This document shows, one piece after another, positions 55,492-64,000 of a stretch of DNA of 64,000 nucleotides. The DNA comes from Yersinia similis (lineage in GTDB: Bacteria; Pseudomonadota; Gammaproteobacteria; Enterobacterales; Enterobacteriaceae), in assembly GCF_001053095.1 (NCBI RefSeq), contig NZ_CGBP01000004.1, positions 133,659 to 197,658 of the forward strand, given 5' to 3'. Numbering within the stretch: the stretch's first letter is position 1; the number at the start of each line of letters is the position of its first letter. The notes beneath the pieces were generated by a model. That model was not told the origin of the DNA and made no database searches. It saw nothing but the letters and a program-made list of their open reading frames with translations. The position numbers and the translations under genes are program-made.

Positions 55492-58400
55492 TTACGCTTT
55501 CATATTCTTAATCTTAGCATGCATCTCTTGCACCGAAATCACTTGCTCGGTTGGATCCGCATTTAATGCCATCGCCGTGGCAAAGCCACCGTTCAAGGTC
55601 GTATCGTAATGTACTTTATATTGTAAAGCACTGCGACGGATCAGCTTGGAATCTTCAATCGCCTGACGCCCAGCGGTGGTATTCACGATATAGGTGTACT
55701 CGCCATTCTTAATACGGTCCTGAATGTGCGGACGACCTTCATGCACCTTATTAACCAAACGTGGATTTATCCCCGCCTCGCCCAGTACAACCGCAGTGCC
55801 ATGTGTTGCATCCAGTTCAAAGCCTTGTTTTAGCAGCTTCGCTGCCAGATCTACCACCCGGTGCTTATCCCCTTCACGGACGGATAATAGCGCACGCCCA
55901 CTCTTTTTCATGCCAGATTGACTGCCCAACATCGCTTTAGAGAACGCCTCAGCGAAGGTACGGCCAACCCCCATGACTTCACCGGTAGAGCGCATTTCTG
56001 GCCCTAAAATTGGGTCAACGCCGGGGAATTTGTTAAACGGCAGTACCACTTCTTTGACTGAGTAGTAAGGCGGGATAATTTCTTCCAGAATACCCTGCTC
56101 CGCCAGTGACTGACCGACCATCACACGAGCTGCAATTTTTGCCAGTGGCATACCGGTCGCTTTAGACACGAAAGGTACAGTACGGGCAGCACGGGGGTTA
56201 ACCTCAATCAGGTAAACTTCGTTGTTTTTCACCGCAAACTGCACATTCATCAGGCCGCGGACACAGAGTTCAAAGGCCAGTTTTTCCACTTGTTGGCGCA
56301 TCACATCCTGAATTTCTTTGCTCAGGGTGTAAGCAGGCAATGAACAGGCTGAGTCACCAGAGTGAACCCCGGCTTGCTCTATGTGTTCCATAATGCCGCC
56401 GATCAACACGCGTTCACCATCACAAATGGCATCGACATCCACTTCAACGGCATCATCAAGGAAGCGGTCAAGCAATACCGGCGCATCATTCGATACACTG
56501 ACGGCATTCTGGAAGTAACGGCGCAGGTCAATCTCGTCATAAACGATTTCCATCGCGCGGCCACCCAAAACATAAGAAGGGCGTACGACCAGTGGATAGC
56601 CCAGACCAGTGGCTTTTTCCACTGCCTGCTCGATAGTCGCTACGGTGGCATTCGCTGGCTGTTTCAGGCCCAGACGATTTACCGCCTGCTGGAAACGCTC
56701 ACGGTCTTCGGCACGGTCAATGGCATCCGGGCTGGTCCCAATAATGGGTACGCCAGCCGCTTCCAACTCACGGGCCAATTTCAATGGTGTCTGACCACCG
56801 TACTGCACGATAACGCCCTGTGGCTTCTCAATACGGACGATTTCCAACACATCTTCCAGTGTGACTGACTCAAAGTAGAGACGATCAGAGGTGTCATAAT
56901 CGGTTGAAACCGTCTCAGGGTTACAGTTCACCATGATGGTTTCGTAACCGTCTTCACGCAGTGCCAGTGAAGCGTGTACGCAGCAATAGTCGAACTCAAT
57001 ACCTTGTCCGATACGATTCGGGCCACCACCCAGCACCATCACTTTCGGACGATCGCTGGTTGGGTTAGATTCGCACTCTTCCTCGTAGGTGGAGTACATG
57101 TAAGCCGTATCCGTCGAGAACTCTGCCGCGCAGGTATCGACACGCTTATAAACCGGGTGTAAACCATATTTGTAACGCAGTTTACGGACTTCACTTTCTG
57201 CTGCGCCGACCAATTTAGCCAAACGAGCATCGGCGAAACCTTTACGTTTCAAGTGACGCATAAATTCAGCAGTCAAGCCGTTGATACCAAGTTCTGCTAC
57301 GCTCTCTTCCAAACGAACCAGCTCTTCAATCTGTACCAGGAACCAGCGATCAACATTGGTCAGATTGAACACACCATCAACCGACATGCCCGCACGGAAA
57401 GCATCAGCGATATACCAGATACGTTCTGCACCCGCTTCTTTCAGTTCACGACGAATTTTAGTCAGTGCTTCTGGATCATCCAGGCTCACTTTCGGGTCAA
57501 AACCGGTCGCGCCCACTTCCAGCCCGCGCAGTGCTTTTTGCAGTGATTCTTGCTGCGTGCGGCCAATGGCCATCACTTCACCCACAGATTTCATTTGCGT
57601 GGTCAAACGGTCGTTGGCACCCGCAAATTTTTCAAAGTTAAAGCGTGGGATCTTGGTAACAACATAGTCGATGGAAGGCTCAAAGGATGCCGGGGTGCGG
57701 CCACCGGTGATGTCATTCATCAATTCATCCAGTGTGTAACCGACAGCCAGTTTTGCGGCAATTTTAGCAATCGGGAAACCGGTTGCTTTAGAGGCCAGCG
57801 CTGAAGAGCGGGAAACACGCGGGTTCATCTCAATGACAATCAAACGACCATTTTTTGGGTTGACTGAGAACTGTACGTTAGAGCCCCCGGTTTCCACCCC
57901 GATTTCACGCAGTACCGCCATAGAGGCATTACGCATGATTTGGTACTCTTTGTCAGTCAGGGTCTGAGCCGGTGCGACAGTGATAGAGTCGCCGGTGTGA
58001 ATCCCCATAGCATCGAAGTTCTCAATGGAACAGACGATGATGCAGTTGTCGTTTTTATCGCGAACAACTTCCATCTCGTACTCTTTCCAGCCAATCAGCG
58101 ATTCGTCAATCAACAACTCTTTGGTTGGTGACAAATCCAGACCGCGCTCGCAGATCTCTTCGAACTCTTCACGGTTATAAGCGATACCGCCACCAGTGCC
58201 CCCCATAGTAAAGGATGGGCGGATAATGCACGGGAAGCCCACATCGGCTGCAACAGCCAGTGCTTCTTCCATGTTATGCGCGATACCTGAGCGGGCTGTA
58301 TCCAGACCAATTTTCTTCATCGCGATATCAAAGCGACGGCGGTCTTCAGCTTTATCAATGGCATCAGCGGTCGCACCAATCATGGTGACGCCAAATTCTG

Positions 58401-58725
58401 CCAGAACGCCCTGACGCTCCAGTTCCAATGCACAGTTCAGTGCAGTTTGGCCACCCATCGTAGGCAAAACTGCATCTGGACGCTCTTTTTCGATAATCTT
58501 ACGCACCACTTCCCAATGAATTGGCTCAATATAAGTTGCATCGGCCATTTCCGGGTCAGTCATGATAGTCGCCGGATTGGAGTTCACCAAAATGACACGG
58601 TAGCCCTCTTCGCGCAGTGCTTTACACGCTTGGGCACCTGAGTAGTCAAACTCACAAGCCTGGCCGATAACGATCGGGCCTGCGCCCAGAATCAGGATGC
58701 TTTTTATATCTGTACGTTTTGGCAT
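55492..58725 (-). CDS. carB: Carbamoyl-phosphate synthase large subunit
   Basis: Makes carbamoyl phosphate from bicarbonate, ATP and ammonia supplied by CarA, for arginine and pyrimidine synthesis. The 1077 residues consist of two ATP-grasp halves ([21 protein letters not shown] and later [20 protein letters not shown]), an oligomerisation segment, and a C-terminal allosteric MGS-like domain ([14 protein letters not shown], binding UMP and ornithine). It follows carA by 15 nt. Length matches E. coli (1073). Confidence 0.97.
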   Translation of the reverse strand: MPKRTDIKSILILGAGPIVIGQACEFDYSGAQACKALREEGYRVILVNSNPATIMTDPEMADATYIEPIHWEVVRKIIEKERPDAVLPTMGGQTALNCALELERQGVLAEFGVTMIGATADAIDKAEDRRRFDIAMKKIGLDTARSGIAHNMEEALAVAADVGFPCIIRPSFTMGGTGGGIAYNREEFEEICERGLDLSPTKELLIDESLIGWKEYEMEVVRDKNDNCIIVCSIENFDAMGIHTGDSITVAPAQTLTDKEYQIMRNASMAVLREIGVETGGSNVQFSVNPKNGRLIVIEMNPRVSRSSALASKATGFPIAKIAAKLAVGYTLDELMNDITGGRTPASFEPSIDYVVTKIPRFNFEKFAGANDRLTTQMKSVGEVMAIGRTQQESLQKALRGLEVGATGFDPKVSLDDPEALTKIRRELKEAGAERIWYIADAFRAGMSVDGVFNLTNVDRWFLVQIEELVRLEESVAELGINGLTAEFMRHLKRKGFADARLAKLVGAAESEVRKLRYKYGLHPVYKRVDTCAAEFSTDTAYMYSTYEEECESNPTSDRPKVMVLGGGPNRIGQGIEFDYCCVHASLALREDGYETIMVNCNPETVSTDYDTSDRLYFESVTLEDVLEIVRIEKPQGVIVQYGGQTPLKLARELEAAGVPIIGTSPDAIDRAEDRERFQQAVNRLGLKQPANATVATIEQAVEKATGLGYPLVVRPSYVLGGRAMEIVYDEIDLRRYFQNAVSVSNDAPVLLDRFLDDAVEVDVDAICDGERVLIGGIMEHIEQAGVHSGDSACSLPAYTLSKEIQDVMRQQVEKLAFELCVRGLMNVQFAVKNNEVYLIEVNPRAARTVPFVSKATGMPLAKIAARVMVGQSLAEQGILEEIIPPYYSVKEVVLPFNKFPGVDPILGPEMRSTGEVMGVGRTFAEAFSKAMLGSQSGMKKSGRALLSVREGDKHRVVDLAAKLLKQGFELDATHGTAVVLGEAGINPRLVNKVHEGRPHIQDRIKNGEYTYIVNTTAGRQAIEDSKLIRRSALQYKVHYDTTLNGGFATAMALNADPTEQVISVQEMHAKIKNMKA

Positions 58726-58740
58726 GGTCTTCGCTCCTGA

Positions 58741-59916
58741 TTATTTATGGCTGTTACTACGGTTAAGGCACGCGGATGAAGCTCGGTAAGCCTCAATCAG
58801 TTCGATAAAATGATCAAACAATGGCGCGGCATCATGCGGGCCGGGGCTGGCTTCTGGGTGCCCCTGAAAGCTGAACGCCGCTTTATCCGTACGGTGAAGC
58901 CCTTGCAGAGAACCATCAAATAAAGAGACATGCGTAGTCCGCAGGTTGGACGGCAATGAGGTTTCATCAACTGCGAAGCCATGGTTTTGCGCAGTAATCA
59001 TCACACAGCTAGCATCCAGATCTTTCACCGGATGGTTACCTCCGTGGTGACCGAACTTCATTTTTACTGTTTTAGCACCACTCGCCAGCGCCAGCAATTG
59101 GTGGCCCAGACAGATGCCGAATACCGGGATATCCGTTTCCAGGAAGCGCTTGATGGCGGCGATCGCGTAATCACATGGCTCTGGATCCCCAGGACCATTG
59201 GATAAGAAGATGCCATCTGGATTCAGTTTCAGAACGTCCTCAGCGGGTGTCTGCGCCGGAACAACGGTCAGACGGCAACCGCGATCAACCAACATACGCA
59301 GAATATTACGCTTCACACCATAATCGTAAGCTACCACATGGAATGGCAAATCTTCTGGTTGCTTCGCCGCAGGCAAATCACCTTCCAGTGTCCAACTGCC
59401 TTGCAACCAGTGATACATCTCTTTGGTGGTCACTTCTTTCGCCAGATCCATCCCTTTCAAGCCTGGAAATGCTTTCGCTTTTTCCAATGCCAGGGCCGCG
59501 TCGGACAAGCTCCCAACAATAATACAGCCGTTCTGTGCCCCTTTTTCGCGCAGCAAGCGAGTCAGCTTACGAGTATCGATATCGGCAATCGCCACAATAT
59601 TGTGCCGCTTGAGATACTCGGATAAGCCTTCTTCATTACGGTAGTTGCTGGCAATCAATGGCAGGTCACGAATAACAAGACCTTGGGCGTGTACTGCGGA
59701 GGATTCTTCATCGGAGGCATTAGTGCCGACATTGCCGATATGAGGATAAGTAAGAGTAACGATTTGGCGGGAGTAGGAAGGATCAGTGAGGATTTCTTGA
59801 TAACCGGTCATCGACGTATTGAAGACCACTTCCCCCACTGCCGTACCTTCTGCCCCGATGGCCCGACCGTGGAATTGGGTTCCGTCTTCGAGAACCAATA
59901 GCGCTGACTTAATCAA
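58741..59916 (-). CDS. carA: Carbamoyl-phosphate synthase small subunit
   Basis: Glutamine amidotransferase subunit. The 391-residue protein has an N-terminal domain ([20 protein letters not shown]) and a C-terminal class I glutaminase with nucleophile Cys in [13 protein letters not shown] and catalytic His/Glu in [13 protein letters not shown]. It is first in the carAB operon, with TGGAGGAT before the ATG, and arginine- and pyrimidine-responsive sites upstream. Confidence 0.96.
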   Translation of the reverse strand: MIKSALLVLEDGTQFHGRAIGAEGTAVGEVVFNTSMTGYQEILTDPSYSRQIVTLTYPHIGNVGTNASDEESSAVHAQGLVIRDLPLIASNYRNEEGLSEYLKRHNIVAIADIDTRKLTRLLREKGAQNGCIIVGSLSDAALALEKAKAFPGLKGMDLAKEVTTKEMYHWLQGSWTLEGDLPAAKQPEDLPFHVVAYDYGVKRNILRMLVDRGCRLTVVPAQTPAEDVLKLNPDGIFLSNGPGDPEPCDYAIAAIKRFLETDIPVFGICLGHQLLALASGAKTVKMKFGHHGGNHPVKDLDASCVMITAQNHGFAVDETSLPSNLRTTHVSLFDGSLQGLHRTDKAAFSFQGHPEASPGPHDAAPLFDHFIELIEAYRASSACLNRSNSHK

Positions 59917-59930
59917 AACATCCTCCAGGG

Positions 59931-59989
59931 GAATAAACAGTCACATTATCTGCATATTAATTCATATCTAGTGTTCTAAATCAATGCAA
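59931..59989 (-). promoter_or_regulatory. carAB P2 promoter with ARG box pair
   Basis: On the minus strand, -35 TTGCAT (complement of 59984-59989) and -10 TATGAA (59961-59966) are 17 bp apart. Two ArgR-type boxes overlap and follow it: ATATGAATTAATATGCAG (59950-59967) and the less perfect ATAATGTGACTGTTTATTC (59931-59949). The layout matches the arginine-repressed P2 of E. coli carAB. Confidence 0.6.
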
Positions 59990-60101
59990 AAACTGCTCTC
60001 AAAGCTAATTTTTGGCAAATTGGGCGCATTTTAATGATGAGTAACGCTTTTGTCTAGCCAAAGCACCATTTTTTCTCTATTTTTTGCCGTTCTCATCAAA
60101 A

Positions 60102-60157
60102 TGTGCGGATTATAGCGGTAAAAACACAAGCTAACTTAGCATAGTAAACGGTTGCGA
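60102..60157 (-). promoter_or_regulatory. carAB P1 promoter region with PurR-like box
   Basis: On the minus strand a perfect -10 TATAAT (complement of 60109-60114) marks a promoter with start near 60102; its -35 is poor, as expected for an activator- or architecture-dependent promoter. About 30 bp upstream, TCGCAACCGTTTACTA (60142-60157) matches the PurR consensus at about 12 of 16 positions. This corresponds to the pyrimidine/purine-controlled P1 of E. coli. The remaining carA-dapB gap (60158-60307) holds nothing clear. Confidence 0.5.
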
Positions 60158-60304
60158 TGGCGGCTCACTGAAAAATATCGTTCTAAGCAGTCAAAAATAC
60201 ACCCGATGGCTTAAACGAAGGGTTTAAAGAGATGAAATCGAGATTAAACACAATAAAAAATACATTATTTAACTAAAAGCACACCAAGTGCTTATTTTAA
60301 ATTT

Positions 60305-60335
60305 AAAATAAAAAAGGACAATAAAATATTGCCCT
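60305..60335 (-). terminator. Terminator of dapB
   Basis: On the minus strand, stem AGGGCAATA/TATTGTCCT (9 bp, one G-U) with a TTT loop, followed by TTTTTATTTT, about 50 nt after the dapB stop. Confidence 0.75.
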
Positions 60336-60387
60336 ACAATCAATAGATTATGATAAAAAACCACATCACTGGCCGTATTTTACAGCA

Positions 60388-61554
<1,167 letters not shown>

Positions 61555-61582
61555 ATAAAAAAGCAGCCGCAAAGGGCTGCTT
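61555..61582 (-). terminator. Terminator of the ileS-lspA-fkpB-ispH operon
   Basis: On the minus strand, stem AGCAGCC/GGCTGCT with a 6-nt loop and six T, about 58 nt after the ispH stop. Confidence 0.88.
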
Positions 61583-61639
61583 TCATCAGTAAATACATAT
61601 CGAGTAAACACCTATCTGATCGGCAAAGAAACACCTTAA

Positions 61640-62593
61640 TCAGTCGATCTGTTTAACCTCAACACGTAATTCTTTTGGTACTTCAAAAACAATACTTTCT
61701 TCGCGGCCACTGAGTTCAATCGATTCACCAGCGCCGAGATCTTTTAAGCGTGCAATCACTTGCTGTACCAAAATATCGGGGGCGGATGCGCCAGCGGTAA
61801 CACCGATACACTTGGCACCCTGTAACCAAAATTCCTGAATATCTGCGGCAGAATCAATCAGATAAGCGGGCTTGCCCATTCGCTGTACCAGCTCGGCCAA
61901 TCGGTTAGAGTTAGAGGAGTTTTTCGACCCCACGACCAATACGATATCGGCATCATTTGCCAGATTACGTACTGCCTCTTGCCGATTGGTTGTGGCATAG
62001 CAAATATCATCTTTGCGTGGGCCGACTATCTTTGGGAAACGCGTGTTCAACGCATCGATCACAGCGGAGGTATCATCGACCGATAAGGTGGTCTGCGTCA
62101 TAAAACACAGATTATTCTCATCTTTGACGTTCAACTGCCAAACGTCATCAGGCGATTCAACCAAATACATACCCCCGTTAGGGTTGCTGTATTGCCCCAT
62201 AGTCCCTTCTACTTCTGGATGACCTGCATGGCCGATCAAAATAGCTTCTTTACCCTTACGGCTCGCACGGGCAACTTCCATATGGACTTTGGTAACCAAT
62301 GGACAGGTCGCATCAAACAGCATCGTCAAATTACGCGAACGGGCCTCTGCCCGAACAGCCTGTGACACACCATGGGCCGAGAAAATCAAAATGGAGCCAT
62401 CTGGCACCTCTGAAATTTCCTCGATAAAGATAGCACCGCGCTCGCACAGGCTATCAACTACATAGCGGTTATGTACTACCTCATGGCGTACATAAATTGG
62501 CGCGCCATACATTTCTATCGCGCGTTCAACAATACTGATAGCCCGGTCAACACCGGCACAAAAGCCACGTGGATTAGCCAGCAATATCTGCAT
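61640..62593 (-). CDS. ispH: IspH (LytB), HMBPP reductase
   Basis: Iron-sulfur enzyme of the last step of the MEP isoprenoid pathway. The 317 residues carry the three cluster-binding cysteines in [10 protein letters not shown] (Cys12), [12 protein letters not shown] (about 96) and [10 protein letters not shown] (about 197). I chose ATG 62593 ([14 protein letters not shown]), the standard start; the open frame continues upstream into fkpB without support. It overlaps fkpB by 20 nt. Confidence 0.96.
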   Translation of the reverse strand: MQILLANPRGFCAGVDRAISIVERAIEMYGAPIYVRHEVVHNRYVVDSLCERGAIFIEEISEVPDGSILIFSAHGVSQAVRAEARSRNLTMLFDATCPLVTKVHMEVARASRKGKEAILIGHAGHPEVEGTMGQYSNPNGGMYLVESPDDVWQLNVKDENNLCFMTQTTLSVDDTSAVIDALNTRFPKIVGPRKDDICYATTNRQEAVRNLANDADIVLVVGSKNSSNSNRLAELVQRMGKPAYLIDSAADIQEFWLQGAKCIGVTAGASAPDILVQQVIARLKDLGAGESIELSGREESIVFEVPKELRVEVKQID

Positions 62594-63107
62594 AGACAAC
62601 CTCCTGTTGGGGGTCAATCTCCAGTATTTCAAGTTCAAAACTGACAGAGTGCCCAGCCAACGGGTGATTAAAATCAACAGTAATAGACTCTTCTGCGACT
62701 TCCCGCACGACACCCGGCATTTCACTGCCATCGCGAGAGCTGAATAACATGATGGTGCCGGCATCAGGCACACCGGTCTCAGAAAAATCACGTGGGGTGA
62801 AATACTGAATAAGATCCGGATTTTCCACACCAAAAGCATCTTCAGGCCGTAATGTAAAAGCGTGCTTATCGCCCACGGTCAGCCCCAACAATTGCTGTTC
62901 CAGTGCATCAGAAAGGCTGTTATCACCTAAACGAAAGAGCGCCGGTTTACCGTGAGTGTGTGTTGACTCAGCCGTTGAACCATCTTCAAGCTTTAGAGTG
63001 AAATGCACTAAAACAGCGCTATTATTTTGCACCGATTCAGTCGTTTTTACCGTTCCAGTATGTTGTACCGATTCGGTATCTTGTACAGATTCAGACATAT
63101 CACTCAT
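62574..63107 (-). CDS. fkpB: FkpB (SlpA), FKBP-type peptidyl-prolyl isomerase, N-terminally extended
   Basis: Small FKBP-type prolyl isomerase. The 177-residue protein contains [32 protein letters not shown], the IF-type insert and [22 protein letters not shown]. coli FkpB has 149 residues and starts MSESVQSNSAVLVH. Here that start is expanded: residues 6-29 are four hexapeptides [24 protein letters not shown] before SAVLVH. The start overlaps the lspA stop by 8 nt. Confidence 0.92.
   Translation of the reverse strand: MSDMSESVQDTESVQHTGTVKTTESVQNNSAVLVHFTLKLEDGSTAESTHTHGKPALFRLGDNSLSDALEQQLLGLTVGDKHAFTLRPEDAFGVENPDLIQYFTPRDFSETGVPDAGTIMLFSSRDGSEMPGVVREVAEESITVDFNHPLAGHSVSFELEILEIDPQQEVVYADIAG
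63021..63092 (-). repeat. 18-bp tandem repeat (x4) in the 5' end of fkpB
   Basis: Four in-phase 18-bp units encode (E/G)(S/T)V(Q/K)x(T/N) repeats. Units one, two and four are close in sequence (GAATCTGTACAA, GAATCGGTACAA, GAATCGGTGCAA); the third has diverged. It explains 18 of the 28 extra residues relative to E. coli FkpB; the others lie at the extreme ends. Confidence 0.85.
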
Positions 63108-63609
63108 CTTTATTCACCGCGTTTTTTTCTGCCGGACTTAAGAAGCCTTCAAAGATAACCAACGCTGCACCAATGCATATCGCCACATCGGCCAGATTGA
63201 ACGTCGGGAAATGCCAGTTATTGATGTAAAAATCGAGAAAATCGTTGACTGCGCCATGCACTAAACGGTCATATAAATTCCCGAGTGCACCACCGATAAT
63301 TAATGCATAAGCACAATTTATCAGGCGTTGCTTTGCCGTTGAGCGATACATCATGGCCATTAATACGACGGAGATGCCTATCGCAATACCGGCAAAGAAC
63401 CAACGCTGCCAACCACTTTTATCCGCCAAGAAGCTAAATGCTGCGCCAAAATTCTGCGCATAGGTTAGGTTGAAAAAAGGAATCAGTGGCACCGATTCAT
63501 ACAGAGCAAAGTGGGCCATGACCCACTGCTTGCTACTGATATCCAAGATGACAACGACAACTGCCAGCCATAACCAGCGCAATCCGGTCGAGCAAATAGA
63601 TTTATTCAT
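63100..63609 (-). CDS. lspA: Lipoprotein signal peptidase
   Basis: Inner-membrane aspartic protease that cleaves prolipoproteins before the lipidated Cys; TssJ of this window is a likely substrate. The 169 residues have four membrane segments, and the two catalytic Asp lie in [19 protein letters not shown] and [11 protein letters not shown]. It starts on the last base of the ileS stop (TGATG) and overlaps fkpB. Confidence 0.96.
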   Translation of the reverse strand: MNKSICSTGLRWLWLAVVVVILDISSKQWVMAHFALYESVPLIPFFNLTYAQNFGAAFSFLADKSGWQRWFFAGIAIGISVVLMAMMYRSTAKQRLINCAYALIIGGALGNLYDRLVHGAVNDFLDFYINNWHFPTFNLADVAICIGAALVIFEGFLSPAEKNAVNKDE

Positions 63610-64000
63610 CAGGCGAACTTACGCTCCTCACCATCACCAGCAACGTTAGTGACACAGCGGCCACACAGTTCAGCGTGCTCTGCTACCAAACCGACATCTT
63701 GCGTGTAATGCCAGCAACGTGGGCACTTCTCACCGTCAGCCTTATTAAAGGTAATTTTCAATCCGGCAATTAATTCACTTTGCTGAGCATCATTGCCCGC
63801 ATCAGCATAAGCGGCCACTTTAGCGGCAGAAGTCAGTAGAACAAAGCGCAGTTCATCTTGCAAACTATTCAAACGAGCTGCCAGTTCAGGCTCTGCGTAT
63901 AACGTCACGGCTGCCTCTAATGAGCCACCAATGCGTTTATCGCTACGGGCCTGCTCCAACACTTTGTTCACTTCGCCGCGCACTTTCAACAATTCAGCCC
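63609..64000 (-). CDS. ileS: Isoleucyl-tRNA synthetase, C-terminal part (runs off the window)
   Basis: About 130 C-terminal codons; the rest lies beyond the window. Visible are the [14 protein letters not shown] anticodon-binding region and the C-terminal zinc site with CPRCWHYTQ and CGRCVTN, typical of IleS. It is the first visible gene of the ileS-lspA-fkpB-ispH operon. Confidence 0.95.
   Translation of the reverse strand, partial: AELLKVRGEVNKVLEQARSDKRIGGSLEAAVTLYAEPELAARLNSLQDELRFVLLTSAAKVAAYADAGNDAQQSELIAGLKITFNKADGEKCPRCWHYTQDVGLVAEHAELCGRCVTNVAGDGEERKFA

Overview
The window is chromosomal DNA of an enterobacterium, almost certainly the Yersinia pseudotuberculosis/pestis group. The backbone follows the E. 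coli order sgrS-sgrR-thiBPQ-yabI-polB-rapA-rluA-djlA-lptD-surA-pdxA-rsmA-apaG-apaH-folA, then carBA, dapB and ispH-fkpB-lspA-ileS. It also carries dispersed repeats of the kinds known from yersiniae: two ERIC units and three copies of a ~165-180 bp element that looks like YPAL. No rRNA, tRNA or CRISPR array was seen.

Layout. (1) 1-2000: the sugar-phosphate stress module, with the small RNA SgrS on the minus strand and its activator gene sgrR. (2) 2000-5200: an AT-rich island holding the wrecks of three mobile-element genes (IS3-type transposase, Rpn-type nuclease, TnpB), a YPAL copy, and one intact 501-codon gene with two tandem haem-oxygenase-like domains, only the first of which keeps its metal-binding residues. 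(3) 5200-8811: a TPP riboswitch with an unusually long P3 arm, then thiBPQ for thiamine uptake. (4) 8881-15632: yabI, polB and rapA. E. coli has araC-araBAD between yabI and polB; nothing of it is seen here. A 20-bp tandem repeat lies between polB and rapA. (5) 15890-40831: a complete type VI secretion locus inserted between rapA and rluA. It encodes all thirteen core components TssA-TssM on the minus strand, a DUF2169/pentapeptide/DUF3540/PAAR-like accessory module, a small unknown gene at the 3' end and a divergent putative regulator. (6) 40832-50808: about 1 kb without genes, rluA flanked by two ERICs, djlA, and the lptD-surA-pdxA-rsmA-apaG-apaH run with overlapping genes. (7) 50898-52415: two paralogous AT-rich DUF3757 genes and a YPAL inserted in the folA terminator. 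(8) 52415-64000: folA, yjjPB, a RhtB/LysE exporter, carAB with its control region, dapB, and ileS(partial)-lspA-fkpB-ispH.

How the genes work together. The T6SS locus can be read as one assembly line: sheath (TssBC), tube (Hcp), baseplate (TssEFGK), spike (VgrG plus PAAR-like protein), membrane complex (TssJLM), cap (TssA) and recycling ATPase (TssH). DUF2169 and DUF3540 proteins are usually loading factors for VgrG/PAAR cargo, yet no recognisable toxin or immunity gene lies here, so cargo is probably encoded elsewhere or is one of the unknown genes. FHA, kinase and phosphatase genes (TagH, PpkA, PppA) are absent, so control is probably transcriptional.

The parts most worth a second look are the tandem haem-oxygenase-like protein, the expanded TPP riboswitch, the VgrG tail of 30 in-phase heptapeptides, the YPAL insertions that duplicate whole hairpin terminators, and short tandem repeats that alter coding sequence (fkpB, tssL). 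All family names come from reading the sequence against remembered families; no database search was run.
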